Shown here piece after piece: positions 27,604 through 36,652 of a DNA stretch of 64,000 bases. The stretch is taken from contig SPQJ01000013.1 of assembly GCA_004570425.1 (NCBI GenBank), positions 1 through 64,000 on the forward strand. The letters are read 5' to 3'. Numbering within the stretch: position 1 is the stretch's first letter; each line of letters starts with the position of its first letter. The position numbers and the translations under genes are program-made. The notes under the pieces are model-generated. The model worked only from the letters and a program-made list of their open reading frames with translations. It made no database searches and was not told the DNA's origin. The DNA comes from Bacillus sp. AZ43. Lineage in GTDB: Bacteria > Actinomycetota > Actinomycetes > Mycobacteriales > Geodermatophilaceae.

Positions 27604-28376
27604 CCGGTCACCAGCACGACGATGGCGACGATCCCGAGGACGACGATCGCGGTCCGCAGGACCGGGGCCGGCAGCCGCCGGCCGTACCGGGAGCTGACCG
27701 CGCCGCCCAGCAGCGAGCCGGCCGCGAGCAGCCCGGCGGCCCACCAGTCGATCCGGTCGGTCGCGACGACGACGTAGGCACCGGCCGCCACGGTGTTGAC
27801 CGCGAGCGTGAGCACGTTCTTCAGCGCGTTGAGGCGTTGCAGCGACTCGCGCAGCAGCAGGCCGAAGATGCCGATCTGGAGGACGCCCTGGCTGGCGGCG
27901 AAGTAGCCGCCGTAGCTGCCGGTGGCGTACGCGCCGGCGAACAGGCCGGCCAGGCGCCAGCCCCGGATCGGCGGCGGCGGGACCTCCTCGGTGCCCCGCC
28001 GGAGCCGCCGCTGCAGCAGCGGCTGGACGGCGACGAGCACGACCGCGATCCCGATCAGCACCGGGACGACCGCCTCGAAGGTCTCCGCGGGCAGGTGGAG
28101 GAGCAGGAAGGCGCCGGTCAGCGCGCCGAGGACGGACGCGGGCAGCAGGGTGAGCAGCAGCCGTCGCTGGCCCCGCAGTTCCCGCCGGTAGCCGATGGAG
28201 CCGCTCAGGTTGCCCGCGATCAGGCCGAGCGAGTTGCTGATCGTGGCCGGCAGCGGTGGCACACCGACCGCGAGCAGGACCGGGAAGCTGACCAGGGTGC
28301 CCGAGCCGACGACGGCGTTGATGCCGCCGGCCGCGAACCCGGCCCCGGCCACCGCGAGCATCTCCCACCCGGTCAT
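27600..28376 (-). CDS. TauE/SafE sulfite exporter-family permease (first of pair)
   Basis: 258-residue paralogue of the next gene, exactly the same length. Motifs: GFAAGGINAVVGSGTLVSFP with PATISNSLGLIAGNLSGS, then ATGSYGGYFAASQGVLQIGI. The INAVVGSGT opening is more typical of the family than the downstream copy. ATG 28376; GGCGAT stands at -12 to -7. No sulfur-metabolism gene is adjacent, so the substrate is open. Confidence 0.87.
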   Translation of the reverse strand: MTGWEMLAVAGAGFAAGGINAVVGSGTLVSFPVLLAVGVPPLPATISNSLGLIAGNLSGSIGYRRELRGQRRLLLTLLPASVLGALTGAFLLLHLPAETFEAVVPVLIGIAVVLVAVQPLLQRRLRRGTEEVPPPPIRGWRLAGLFAGAYATGSYGGYFAASQGVLQIGIFGLLLRESLQRLNALKNVLTLAVNTVAAGAYVVVATDRIDWWAAGLLAAGSLLGGAVSSRYGRRLPAPVLRTAIVVLGIVAIVVLVTG

Positions 28377-28408
28377 GCGGACATCGCCGTCGAGCCTGGC
28401 ACGACGAG

Positions 28409-28422
28409 CGGGCCCCGGCCCG
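28409..28422. terminator. Hairpin between the tct-usp operon and the TauE pair
   Basis: CGGGCC-CC-GGCCCG, in the 89-base gap downstream of the usp stop on the minus strand. The tight two-base loop and missing U-tract make this tentative. Confidence 0.35.
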
Positions 28423-28465
28423 GACGGGACGTGTCTATCTGGTCACGCCGCCGGGGGTCGCGCGC

Positions 28466-28855
28466 TCAGGGCTTGACGGCGAGGACGGGCCGGTCGGCGT
28501 CGAGCAGGATCCGCTGGGCGCTGCTGCCCATGAGCAGCTTGCCGACGGGGGACCGCTTGCGCATGCCGATGACGATCACCGACGCGTCCACCTCCTGGGC
28601 CACCCGCAGCACCTCGTCCGCGGCGTCGCCCGTGTGCGTGTGCTGGCGCAGGTCGAGGGTGACCCCGTGCTCCTCGGCCCGCTCGTGCATCCGCCGGACG
28701 GCGTTCTCGGGGGCGACGTCGGTGCTGACCGGCGCGCCGCCGCGCGGGGAGTTGAGGACCACCAGCGGCTCGCCGCGGCGGCGGGACTCCTCGAGGGCGG
28801 CCGAGAACCCGGCGTCGCCCTCCGGGGTGGGCACGTAGCCGACGAGGACGGTCAT
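28466..28855 (-). CDS. Universal stress protein (UspA family)
   Basis: 129-residue single Usp domain. It starts MTVLVGYVPTPEGDAGFSAAL and ends with the ATP-binding signature G-2X-G-9X-G(S): GMRKRSPVGKLLMGSSAQRI, followed by DRPVLAVKP. It is therefore an ATP-binding (UspFG-type) rather than UspA-type member. ATG 28855 overlaps the tctA stop by four bases, making it the last cistron of the tctCBA operon, an arrangement also seen with other Usp-TRAP/Tct systems. Confidence 0.88.
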   Translation of the reverse strand: MTVLVGYVPTPEGDAGFSAALEESRRRGEPLVVLNSPRGGAPVSTDVAPENAVRRMHERAEEHGVTLDLRQHTHTGDAADEVLRVAQEVDASVIVIGMRKRSPVGKLLMGSSAQRILLDADRPVLAVKP

Positions 28856-30369
28856 ACCAGCTCCTTGCTGCGGGGATCGGCCGGCGCGGTGCGACGGCGG
28901 GCGAGAGCGCTGCGGGCGATCGGGACGAGGGCCACCAGCAGGAAGACCACCAGCAGCACCCCGGAGATCGGACGGGTGAAGAACTGCGTGGCGTCGCCCT
29001 CGAAGATCAGCAGGGAGCGGCGCAGCGAGTCCTCCAGCAGCGTGCCGAGCACGAAGGCCAGCAGCAGCGGGCCGGGGTCGAAGCCGATCTTCTTCATCAG
29101 GTAGCCGAGCACGCCGAAGGCGATGACCAGGACGATGTCGAAGACGCTGTTGTTGACGGTGTAGACGCCGATCAGGGTGATGAGCACCGTGATGGGGGCG
29201 AGGATCGCGGGCCGCACGCGGAGGATCTTCACGAACAGCCCGACCAGCGGGATGCTCATGATCAGCAACAGGATGTTGCCGATGTACATCGAGTTGACCA
29301 CGCCCCAGAACAGCTCGGGCTCCTGGGTGACCAGCTGCGGGCCGGGGCTGACGCCCTGGATCAGCAGGGCACCGAAGATGACGGCCATCGTGGCGTTGGC
29401 CGGGATGCCGAGGGTGAGGAGCGGGATGAAGGACGACGTCGCGGCGGCGTTGTTCGCCGTCTCGGGCCCCGCGACGCCCTCGACCGCGCCGTTGCCGAAC
29501 CGCTCGGGGGTCCTGGAGCGCTTCTTCTCGACCGCGTAGGCGGCCAGCGAGGACAGCGTCGCACCACCGCCGGGCAGGATGCCGAGCACGAAGCCCAGGA
29601 CCGAGCCGCGGCCGATCGCGCCCGAGGACTGGCGCAGGTCCTTGCGGGAGGGCCAGACGTTGGCGACCCTCGCCGGCGCCTGTGCGGCGTTGTGCCGCTC
29701 CTCCAGGTTGTAGAGGATCTCCCCGAGGCCGAACAGGCCCATCGCGATCGGCACGAAGTCGAGGCCGTCGGCGAGGTTCAGGCTCCCGAAGGTGAAGCGC
29801 TCGCCGCCGGTGAAGGCGTCCCGGCCCACGGTGGCGAGCAGCAGGCCGATGACGGCGGCGACGACGGCCTTGAGCCGGCTGCCGCTGCTGACGGTGGCGA
29901 CCAGCAGGATGCCGAGCAGCGCGAGGGCGGTGTACTCGGGCGGCCCGAAGTCGAGGGCGAAACCTGCCACGACGGGGGCCAGGAAGGAGAGGGCGACGAT
30001 CGAGATCGTCCCGCCGAAGAACGAGCCGATGGCGGCGATGCCCAGGGCCGTGCCGGCCTTCCCCTGCCGCGCCAGTGCGTGGCCGTCGAACACCGTGACG
30101 ACCGACGACGCCTCACCCGGCAGCTTCAGCAGCACCGACGTGATGGTCCCGCCGTACTGGGCCCCGTAGAAGATGCCGGCCAGCATGATGATCGCGGTGA
30201 CCGGCTCGATGCCGATCGTGATGGGCAGCAGGATCGCGATGGTGGCGGCCGGCCCGAGGCCGGGCAGCACGCCGACCAGCATGCCGACGACGACGCCGAT
30301 CAGGCAGTACAGCAGGTTGGTCGGTTCCAGGACGACGGTGAAGCCGTCGAGCACCGGGGCGAGATCCAT
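28852..30369 (-). CDS. tctA: Tripartite tricarboxylate transporter large permease TctA
   Basis: 505-residue permease with about twelve helices. Signatures: LPGLGPAATIAILLPITIG near the N-terminus, GIFYGAQYGGTITSVLLKLP, and the second-half LTLGIPANATMAVIFGALL. With TctB and the periplasmic TctC it forms a proton- or sodium-driven uptake system for carboxylates. ATG 30369 follows GAGGGA. The adjacent diacid catabolic genes and divergent LysR make glucarate, galactarate or a similar sugar diacid the likely substrate, by inference. Confidence 0.93.
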   Translation of the reverse strand: MDLAPVLDGFTVVLEPTNLLYCLIGVVVGMLVGVLPGLGPAATIAILLPITIGIEPVTAIIMLAGIFYGAQYGGTITSVLLKLPGEASSVVTVFDGHALARQGKAGTALGIAAIGSFFGGTISIVALSFLAPVVAGFALDFGPPEYTALALLGILLVATVSSGSRLKAVVAAVIGLLLATVGRDAFTGGERFTFGSLNLADGLDFVPIAMGLFGLGEILYNLEERHNAAQAPARVANVWPSRKDLRQSSGAIGRGSVLGFVLGILPGGGATLSSLAAYAVEKKRSRTPERFGNGAVEGVAGPETANNAAATSSFIPLLTLGIPANATMAVIFGALLIQGVSPGPQLVTQEPELFWGVVNSMYIGNILLLIMSIPLVGLFVKILRVRPAILAPITVLITLIGVYTVNNSVFDIVLVIAFGVLGYLMKKIGFDPGPLLLAFVLGTLLEDSLRRSLLIFEGDATQFFTRPISGVLLVVFLLVALVPIARSALARRRTAPADPRSKELV

Positions 30370-30378
30370 GGACTTCCC

Positions 30379-30984
30379 TCAGAACAGGTGCGGGATGGGG
30401 ACCGAGAGGGCCGCCACGAAGATCAGGTAGAAGGCGACGACGACGCCGATGCTGGTGACCACCGAGGTGCGCCAGGTCTCGCCCCCGAGGAACCGGAGCC
30501 ACACGAAGGCCAGGAGCGCGGCGGGGATCTCGAACCCGATGGTGCCGATGAGCGCGACGAACACGACCATCGTCGCCAGGCCGGCGAGGACCAGCCACGA
30601 GGAGCGGGAGAACCGCTCGGCGTCGGACGACCCGCGGGCGGTGAGCGCGAGCGCGACGCCCAGCAGGACGAGCACGACGCTCAGGATGAGGGGCCACGTG
30701 CCCGAGTCGGGCCGCGCGGGGCTCCCGGCGCCGAGCGACAGGGAGCCGACCAGCCCGGCGGCTCCGAGTGCCACGACGAGGGTGGCGACGACGAGGTTGG
30801 TGGTGATGCCGGCCGGCGGGGGGCGATGCTCGGCGTCGTGCTCGAGCTGGTGCACGGCCTCCTCGAGGTCGTGCAGCGTGGACGGGACCGCCTCGGTCGA
30901 GCCGGTGGTGGCGCCGTCCCCCTGGGGGGTGGCTCCGGCGGCGGTGCTGCCGCCGGGGCTCCCCGGGCTGTGCGGAGAAGTCAC
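30379..30984 (-). CDS. tctB: Tripartite tricarboxylate transporter small permease TctB
   Basis: 201 residues with four hydrophobic helices in the C-terminal 140 residues and a long hydrophilic Ser/Gly/Pro-rich N-terminus (about 60 residues), longer than in typical TctB. Helix segments include LVVATLVVALGAAGLVGSL and IGFEIPAALLAFVWLRFLGG, the latter being the characteristic TctB third helix. GTG 30984 overlaps the tctC stop by four bases; tctA starts nine bases after its stop. Confidence 0.85.
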   Translation of the reverse strand: MTSPHSPGSPGGSTAAGATPQGDGATTGSTEAVPSTLHDLEEAVHQLEHDAEHRPPPAGITTNLVVATLVVALGAAGLVGSLSLGAGSPARPDSGTWPLILSVVLVLLGVALALTARGSSDAERFSRSSWLVLAGLATMVVFVALIGTIGFEIPAALLAFVWLRFLGGETWRTSVVTSIGVVVAFYLIFVAALSVPIPHLF

Positions 30985-31994
30985 TGGTCTCCACCGAGGT
31001 CGATGCCGAACTCCTCGACCACCGACCGGTAGTCGTCGAGGTTGCTGGTCCAGGTCTCGCGGACCTCGTCGCCGTCGACCTCCCACGGCGTGAGCTGGTT
31101 GTCCTCGTTGAACTGCTGGTAGGCCTCCACCTCGAACGCCGCCTGGAAGCCCTCGCGCAGCGCCGTCATGACGTCGTCCGGCAGGCCCTTGGGTGCGAAG
31201 ACGGCCCGCGACTGCTGGACGGGCACGTCGTAGCCGGCCTCGACGGCGGTCGGGACGTCGGACAGGTAGCTCGGCCGCTCCTCCGCGAACGTCACGATCG
31301 GGGTCAGCTCGCCGGCCTCGATCTGCTCGATGGCCTCGCCGAGCTGGATCGACCCGACGTCCACCTGGCCACCGAGCACCGCGGTGAGGGTGGGCGATCC
31401 GCCGTCGAAGGGCACCGCGGTCGCCTCGATGTCGGCCTGGGCGAACAGCAGCTCCTGGGACAGCTGGCTGCCGGTGCCCACGCCGGTCGTGCCGAAGGTG
31501 ACCGGCCGGCCCGCCGCGGCGAGGTCCTCGACCGTGGTGAAGCCGGAGTCGGGGGCGGTGACCAGGACGTAGTCGTCGAGCGAGAGCCCGGTGACGATGT
31601 CGAAGTCGGCGATGTCGGGCGCCTCGCCCTCGGCGACGGCCAGCGGCGTGATGTAGGCGAGGCTGCCGTTGTAGACCATCAGGGTGTGGCCGTCGGGCTC
31701 CTCGCCGGCCAGCTCCTGGGCGGCCAGGGCGCCGTTGGCCCCGGGCTTGTTCTCGACCGTGACCGGGACGCCCAGATCCTCCGAGAGGCCCTCGGCGGCG
31801 GCGCGGGCGATGAGGTCGGTGCTGCCGCCCGGGTCCTGCCCGACGTAGATGGTGATCGGGTCGCCGCCCGGGAACTCCTCGCCCTCGGCATCCGAACCGC
31901 CGCCGACGTTGCCGCCGCAGGCCGCGAGCGAGAGGGCCAGAGCGAGTCCGGCACCGGTCGTCGCCCATCGGCGCGCACGGTGGGTGGTGGTCAT
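30981..31994 (-). CDS. tctC: Tct substrate-binding lipoprotein TctC
   Basis: 337-residue solute-binding protein of the Bug/TctC family. The lipobox is SLAAC after a basic signal peptide, then an acidic Gly/Asp linker. Family marks: ITIYVGQDPGGSTDLIARAA, VENKPGANGALAAQEL, PVTFGTTGVGTGSQLSQELL and VFAPKGLPDDV. It binds the carboxylate and delivers it to TctAB. ATG 31994 has AGGAGAT at a good distance. First gene of tctCBA-usp, with a leader of about 55 bases. Confidence 0.92.
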   Translation of the reverse strand: MTTTHRARRWATTGAGLALALSLAACGGNVGGGSDAEGEEFPGGDPITIYVGQDPGGSTDLIARAAAEGLSEDLGVPVTVENKPGANGALAAQELAGEEPDGHTLMVYNGSLAYITPLAVAEGEAPDIADFDIVTGLSLDDYVLVTAPDSGFTTVEDLAAAGRPVTFGTTGVGTGSQLSQELLFAQADIEATAVPFDGGSPTLTAVLGGQVDVGSIQLGEAIEQIEAGELTPIVTFAEERPSYLSDVPTAVEAGYDVPVQQSRAVFAPKGLPDDVMTALREGFQAAFEVEAYQQFNEDNQLTPWEVDGDEVRETWTSNLDDYRSVVEEFGIDLGGDQ

Positions 31995-32056
31995 GTCGAT
32001 CTCCTCTTCGAGCGGGGGGCGTCTGTGAGTGGCGTCACTCGGCCCGGACGCAGCGG

Positions 32057-32089
32057 AGCGTATGGAGGTCAATGAATGCCTGTCCAAGA
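32057..32089 (-). promoter_or_regulatory. tct promoter with shared TTGGAC element
   Basis: Reading the minus strand: TCTTGGACAGGCAT (32089-32076), and 19 bases after its TTGGAC the hexamer TACGCT (32062-32057). The same 14 bases and same 19-base spacing to TACGGT occur before kdgD. It may be an activator site overlapping the -35 region. Confidence 0.6.
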
Positions 32090-32109
32090 TCAATGGAGCA
32101 TTGGTTGAT
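32089..32109. promoter_or_regulatory. LysR-type operator candidate
   Basis: ATCAA-N11-TTGAT with the inner palindrome CAATG-GAG-CATTG (32091-32103). The T-N11-A-like dyad sits just upstream of the lysR -10 hexamer, where LysR-type regulators usually bind for autoregulation and divergent control. Confidence 0.55.
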
Positions 32110-32114
32110 ACCTT
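32109..32114 (+). promoter_or_regulatory. -10 element of the lysR gene (leaderless)
   Basis: TACCTT with its first base 12 bases before ATG 32121. It touches the LysR operator candidate, as expected for negative autoregulation. Confidence 0.5.
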
Positions 32115-32120
32115 GAGGGT

Positions 32121-33014
32121 ATGGCGTTCACCCTGGAGCAACTGCGCGGCTTCCTCGCGGTCGCCGAGGAGTTGCACTTCGGCCGCGCGGCCGCCCGGCT
32201 GAAGATGACCCAGCCTCCACTGAGCCGCCAGATCCAGAAGCTCGAACGCGCCGTCGGCGCCCAGTTGCTGGAGCGCGACAACCGCCGGGTGACCCTCACC
32301 GCGGCCGGCGAGGTGTTCCTCGGCGAGGCGCGGCGGCTGCTCTCCCTCGCCGACACCGCACCCGAGCTGGCCCGCCGGGTGTCGTCGGGGTCGCGGGGTG
32401 TCGTCCGCATCGGGTTCACCGCGGCCTCCACCTACGGCACGCTCGGGCTGCTGCTCAACGAGGTGGGCGGGGCGCTCCCCGACATCGCCCTGGACCTGGA
32501 GGAGATGGTCACGCGGGAACAGGTCGCCGGCCTGCTCAACGAGGAGATCGACCTCGGCCTGGCCCGCCCGCCGTTCGACGCGGACACCTTCGGGTCCCGT
32601 CTGCTCCACCGCGAGGCCCTCCTGGTCGCCGTCCCCGCGGGTCACCGGCTGCTGGCGCTGGGGCGGGACGCCGTCGCCGCCGACCTCGCGGCCGAGCCGG
32701 TCGTCATGCACTCGCCGACCCGCGCGCGGTACTTCTACGACCTCGTGGTGAGCCTGGTCCCGACGGCCTCGCAGAACGCGGTGCACACGGTGAGCCAGGT
32801 GCTCACCATGCTCTGGCTGGTCGCCGCCGGGCGCGGCGTCGCGTTCGTGCCGGCCTCGGCGGCGCGCCTGCCGATCGAGGGCGTGCGGTTCGTCCGCCTG
32901 CGGACCGCGGTGCCGGAGCCGGTCGAGCTGCACCTGCTCTGGGTGCGCGAGTCCCGCAACCCGGCCCTGTGGCGGGTGCTGGAGCTGCTCGAGCGCAGCA
33001 CGACGTCCTTCTAG
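32121..33014 (+). CDS. LysR-family regulator of the sugar-diacid genes
   Basis: 297 residues. N-terminal winged HTH: FTLEQLRGFLAVAEELHFGR and MTQPPLSRQIQKLERAVG, followed by a substrate-binding-like effector domain (VRIGFTAASTYGTLGLLL, RPVVMHSP-type segment). It lies between the divergent tctCBA-usp operon and the codirectional kdgD operon, so it probably activates both with the diacid or an intermediate as inducer. The stop is 152 bases before kdgD, which has its own promoter. Confidence 0.9.
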   Translation: MAFTLEQLRGFLAVAEELHFGRAAARLKMTQPPLSRQIQKLERAVGAQLLERDNRRVTLTAAGEVFLGEARRLLSLADTAPELARRVSSGSRGVVRIGFTAASTYGTLGLLLNEVGGALPDIALDLEEMVTREQVAGLLNEEIDLGLARPPFDADTFGSRLLHREALLVAVPAGHRLLALGRDAVAADLAAEPVVMHSPTRARYFYDLVVSLVPTASQNAVHTVSQVLTMLWLVAAGRGVAFVPASAARLPIEGVRFVRLRTAVPEPVELHLLWVRESRNPALWRVLELLERSTTSF

Positions 33015-33035
33015 GCCGGGGGATCGATGCTCTGC

Positions 33036-33053
33036 GGGCATCGTCCGATGCCC
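33036..33053. promoter_or_regulatory. 18-bp palindrome upstream of the kdgD promoter
   Basis: GGGCATCGTCCGATGCCC: perfect 8-base arms around TC. Its half GGCATCGTCCG (33037-33047) recurs at 33069-33079, exactly 32 bases (about three helical turns) away. Candidate regulator site, distinct from the LysR dyad at 32089-32109. Confidence 0.6.
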
Positions 33054-33059
33054 AACTAC

Positions 33060-33092
33060 TCTTGGACAGGCATCGTCCGGGGTTCTTACGGT
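33060..33092 (+). promoter_or_regulatory. kdgD promoter with shared TTGGAC element
   Basis: TCTTGGACAGGCAT (33060-33073), then 19 bases after TTGGAC the hexamer TACGGT (33087-33092). This matches the tct promoter in sequence, orientation relative to the gene and spacing. Transcription would begin near 33099, giving a leader of about 68 bases. Confidence 0.6.
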
Positions 33093-33166
33093 GACGCCGA
33101 CCACCGCCCGGACCCCGACGACAGCGTCGGACGGGTGGACCCGTCGGACCCGAGGACCTGATCTCC

Positions 33167-34081
33167 GTGACGCTGATGCCGCCCGACGCTCTCGCCGACC
33201 GTCTGAAGTCGGGCCTGCTCTCCTTCCCGGTCACCCACTTCGACGCCGACCTCCGGGTCGACGAGGCGCGCTACCGCGAGCACCTCGCCTGGCAGTCGAG
33301 CTTCGACGTGGCCGGGCTGTTCGCCGCCGGCGGCACGGGCGAGGGTTTCTCGCTCACCTCCGAGGAGATCGACCGCGTCCTGCGGATCGCCGTGGACGAA
33401 GCGGGCGACCGCGTGCCCGTGCTCGCCCCCGCCACCGGCAGCACCGCGCAGGCCGTCGCCCAGGCGACGGCCGCCCAGGCGGCCGGCGCGTCCGGCCTGC
33501 TGCTGTTCCCGCCGTACCTCACGGAGGCCAGCCAGGCCGGGCTGGTCGAGCACATCAGCGCCGTGTGCCGCGCCACCGACCTGGGCGTCATCGTCTACAG
33601 CCGCGCCAACGCGGTGCTCGCCGACACGACCGTCGCGGAGGCCGCGGACCGCAACCCCACCCTGATCGGGCTCAAGGACGGCATCGGCGACATCGAGCAG
33701 ATGACCCGGACCTACGCCCGGGTGGGCGACCGGCTGATCTACGTCGGGGGCCTCCCGACGGCCGAGACCTTCGCGCTCCCGCTCCTGCAGCTCGGCGTCA
33801 GCACCTACTCGTCGGCGCTGTACAACTTCCTGCCCGAGTTCGCCCTGCGCTTCTACGCCGCCGTGCGCGCCCAGGACCGGACGGCCGTCTACTCGATGCT
33901 CAACGACTTCGTGATCCCCTACCTCGACATCCGTGACCGCCAGCGCGGGTACGCGGTGTCGATCGTGAAGGCGGGGCTGACCGCGGTGGGCCGCGACGGT
34001 GGCCGGGTGCGCCCGCCGCTCACCGACCTGACCGAGGCCGAGCTCGCCGAGCTCACGGCCCTGGTCTCCAAGGTCTCCTGA
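33167..34081 (+). CDS. kdgD: 5-dehydro-4-deoxyglucarate dehydratase
   Basis: Class I aldolase-fold enzyme (DapA superfamily) that dehydrates and decarboxylates 5-keto-4-deoxyglucarate to 2-oxoglutarate semialdehyde. 304 residues. The Schiff-base lysine is in [10 protein letters not shown] and the catalytic tyrosine in [22 protein letters not shown] and [12 protein letters not shown] are typical of KdgD rather than DapA. GTG 33167 has GAGGA about ten bases upstream; ATG 33176 is possible. First gene of the diacid operon, taking the product of GudD and the galactarate dehydratase next to it. Confidence 0.93.
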   Translation: MTLMPPDALADRLKSGLLSFPVTHFDADLRVDEARYREHLAWQSSFDVAGLFAAGGTGEGFSLTSEEIDRVLRIAVDEAGDRVPVLAPATGSTAQAVAQATAAQAAGASGLLLFPPYLTEASQAGLVEHISAVCRATDLGVIVYSRANAVLADTTVAEAADRNPTLIGLKDGIGDIEQMTRTYARVGDRLIYVGGLPTAETFALPLLQLGVSTYSSALYNFLPEFALRFYAAVRAQDRTAVYSMLNDFVIPYLDIRDRQRGYAVSIVKAGLTAVGRDGGRVRPPLTDLTEAELAELTALVSKVS

Positions 34082-34109
34082 CGCCGGCACCGACCCACTG
34101 GAGGACCGC

Positions 34110-35441
34110 ATGACCGGCCGGACGCCGACCGTCGCCACCGTCGAGGTGGTCCCCGTCGCGGGGCACGACAGCATGCTGCTGAACCTCAGCGGCGCGCACG
34201 GGCCCTTCTTCACCCGCAACATCGCGATCGTCACCGACTCCGAGGGGCGGACCGGGCTGGGCGAGGTGCCGGGCGGGGAGGCCATCCGCCGCACCATCGA
34301 GGACGCCGGCGCGATGCTGACCGGGCAGCCGGTGGCGCACTACGGCCGGCTGCTGCGCTCCGCCGCGGCGGCGTTCGCCGACCGCGACGCCGGCGGTCGG
34401 GGCCAGCAGACCTTCGACCTGCGGACGACGATCCACGCCGTCACCGCGCTGGAGTCCGCGCTGCTCGACCTGCTCGGCCAGCACCTCGGCGTCCCGGTGG
34501 CCGAGCTGCTCGGCGAGGGGCAGCAGCGCGACAGCGTGCCGATGCTCGGCTACCTCTTCTACGTCGGGGACCGTACGGCCACCGATCTCCCGTACCTGGC
34601 CGAGACCCACCCGGCCGACGACTGGGAGCGGCTGCGCCGGGAGGAGGCGATGACCCCCGAGGCGGTCGTCGCGCTGGCCGAGGCCGCGCAGGCCCGCTAC
34701 GGCTTCTCCGACTTCAAGCTCAAGGGCGGGGTCCTGCCGGGGGAGCAGGAGGTCGCGGCGGTGCGTGCCCTGGCCGAGCGCTTCCCGGAGGCGCGCATCA
34801 CGCTCGACCCCAACGGCGGGTGGCTGCTGGCCGACGCCGTCGAGCTCTGCCGCGACCTCGGTGACGTGCTCGCCTACGCGGAGGACCCGGTCGGGCCGGA
34901 GGGCGGCTTCTCCGGCCGGGAGACGATGGCCGAGTTCCGCCGCGCCACGGGCCTGCCGACGGCGACCAACATGATCGCCACCGACTGGCGGCAGATGGCG
35001 CACGCGGTCCGCTCGAACGCCGTCGACATCCCGCTCGCCGACCCGCACTTCTGGACGATGCGCGGATCGGTCCGCGTGGCGCAGCTGTGCGCGGACTTCG
35101 GGCTGACCTGGGGCTCGCACTCCAACAACCACTTCGACGTCTCCCTCGCGATGTTCACGCAGGTGGGCGCCGCCGCGCCGGGGGAGATCACCGCCCTCGA
35201 CACCCACTGGATCTGGCAGGACGGGCAGCCGCTCACCCGGTCGCCCCTGCAGATCCGGGACGGCGCCATCGCGGTGCCGACGACCCCGGGCCTCGGGGTG
35301 GAGCTCGACCGCGACGCGCTCGACAAGGCCCACCAGCTCTACCTCGAGCACGGCCTCGGGGCCCGCGACGACGCCGTCGCGATGCAGTACCTCGTGCCGG
35401 GCTGGCAGTTCGACCCCAAGCGCCCCTGCCTGGTCCGCTGA
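34110..35441 (+). CDS. gudD: Glucarate dehydratase
   Basis: Enolase-superfamily enzyme converting D-glucarate (and L-idarate) to 5-keto-4-deoxyglucarate. 443 residues. Characteristic motifs: [19 protein letters not shown] near the N-terminus, the K-x-K-like base FKLKGG, metal ligand region [21 protein letters not shown], and [13 protein letters not shown] with the catalytic histidine. ATG 34110 follows GGAGGA. The gap to kdgD is 28 bases. Confidence 0.95.
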   Translation: MTGRTPTVATVEVVPVAGHDSMLLNLSGAHGPFFTRNIAIVTDSEGRTGLGEVPGGEAIRRTIEDAGAMLTGQPVAHYGRLLRSAAAAFADRDAGGRGQQTFDLRTTIHAVTALESALLDLLGQHLGVPVAELLGEGQQRDSVPMLGYLFYVGDRTATDLPYLAETHPADDWERLRREEAMTPEAVVALAEAAQARYGFSDFKLKGGVLPGEQEVAAVRALAERFPEARITLDPNGGWLLADAVELCRDLGDVLAYAEDPVGPEGGFSGRETMAEFRRATGLPTATNMIATDWRQMAHAVRSNAVDIPLADPHFWTMRGSVRVAQLCADFGLTWGSHSNNHFDVSLAMFTQVGAAAPGEITALDTHWIWQDGQPLTRSPLQIRDGAIAVPTTPGLGVELDRDALDKAHQLYLEHGLGARDDAVAMQYLVPGWQFDPKRPCLVR

Positions 35442-35463
35442 CCCGACCCCTCCTGGAGGACGC

Positions 35464-36630
35464 ATGACCACCCTGGCCTCGGCGCCCGTGACGGCACCGG
35501 CGGTGCTCGACCGCATCGAGTCGGTGACCCTCTCCTCGGTCACCCTGCCGCTGCCCAACCCGATCAGCGACGCCAAGGTCTTCACCGGCCGGCAGCGGCC
35601 GATGACCGAGGTGGCGTTCCTCTTCGCGGAGATCCGCACGGAGGCCGGCTTCGAGGGCGTCGGGTTCAGCTACTCGAAGCGCGCCGGTGGCCCCGCGCAG
35701 TTCGCGCACGCGCGGGAGATCGCGCCCGACCTGATCGGCGAGGACCCCAACGACATCGCCCGGTTGTGGACCAAGCTCGTCTGGGCCGGCGCCTCGGTCG
35801 GCCGCAGCGGCGCCTCCACCCAGGCCATCGCGGCCATCGACGTCGCGCTGTGGGACCTCAAGGCCAAGCGCGCCGGCCTCCCGCTGGCCAAGCTGCTCGG
35901 CGCCCACCGGAACTCGGTGCGCTGCTACAACACCTCCGGCGGGTTCCTCCACGAGTCCATCGAGCAGGTGAAGGACAACGCCACCCGCACGCTGGAGAGC
36001 GGCGTCGGCGGCATCAAGATCAAGGTCGGGCTCCCGGACTCGGCCGAGGACCTGCGGCGCGTGCGGGCGGTGCGCGAGCACCTCGGGGACGCGGTGCCGT
36101 TCATGGTCGACGCCAACCAGCAGTGGGACCGAGCCACGGCCATGCGGGTCAGCCGCCGGCTCGAGGAGTTCGACCTGGTGTGGATCGAGGAGCCGCTCGA
36201 CGCCTACGACGCCGAGGGGCACGCCCAGCTCGCCCGGTCCCTCGACACCGCCATCGCCACCGGTGAGATGCTCACCAGCGTCGCCGAGCACTACGAGCTG
36301 ATCCGGCAGGGGGCGGTCGACATCCTGCAGCCCGACGCCCCGCGCGTCGGCGGCATCACCCAGTTCCTGAAGCTGGCGACCCTGGCCGAGCACCGCAACC
36401 TCGGCCTGGCACCGCACTTCGCGATGGAGATCCACGTCCACCTCGCCGCCGCGTACCCGATCGAGCCGTGGGTCGAGCACTTCGACTGGCTGCACCCGCT
36501 GTTCAACGAGCGGCTCGAGACGCGCGACGGGCGGATGCACCTCTCCGACCGGCCCGGCCTGGGCGTCACCCTGACCGAGCAGGCGCGCGCCTGGACCGTG
36601 GACCGCGTCCACGTCGACGCGCCCCGCTGA
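35464..36630 (+). CDS. L-talarate/galactarate dehydratase (TalrD/GalrD type)
   Basis: 388-residue mandelate-racemase-group enolase that dehydrates galactarate (and L-talarate). It matches remembered Salmonella TalrD/GalrD closely: SDAKVFTGRQRPMTEV, GFEGVGFSYSKRAGG, WAGASVGRSG. Catalytic bases Lys185 and Lys187 (GGIKIKVG), metal ligands Asp216, Glu242 and Glu268, and His318 in PHFAMEIHVH are all present. ATG 35464 follows GGAGGA. It gives this operon the second entry point, so both glucarate and galactarate converge on the KdgD substrate. Confidence 0.92.
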   Translation: MTTLASAPVTAPAVLDRIESVTLSSVTLPLPNPISDAKVFTGRQRPMTEVAFLFAEIRTEAGFEGVGFSYSKRAGGPAQFAHAREIAPDLIGEDPNDIARLWTKLVWAGASVGRSGASTQAIAAIDVALWDLKAKRAGLPLAKLLGAHRNSVRCYNTSGGFLHESIEQVKDNATRTLESGVGGIKIKVGLPDSAEDLRRVRAVREHLGDAVPFMVDANQQWDRATAMRVSRRLEEFDLVWIEEPLDAYDAEGHAQLARSLDTAIATGEMLTSVAEHYELIRQGAVDILQPDAPRVGGITQFLKLATLAEHRNLGLAPHFAMEIHVHLAAAYPIEPWVEHFDWLHPLFNERLETRDGRMHLSDRPGLGVTLTEQARAWTVDRVHVDAPR

Positions 36631-36652
36631 CACCACCACGAGGAGCACCCCC

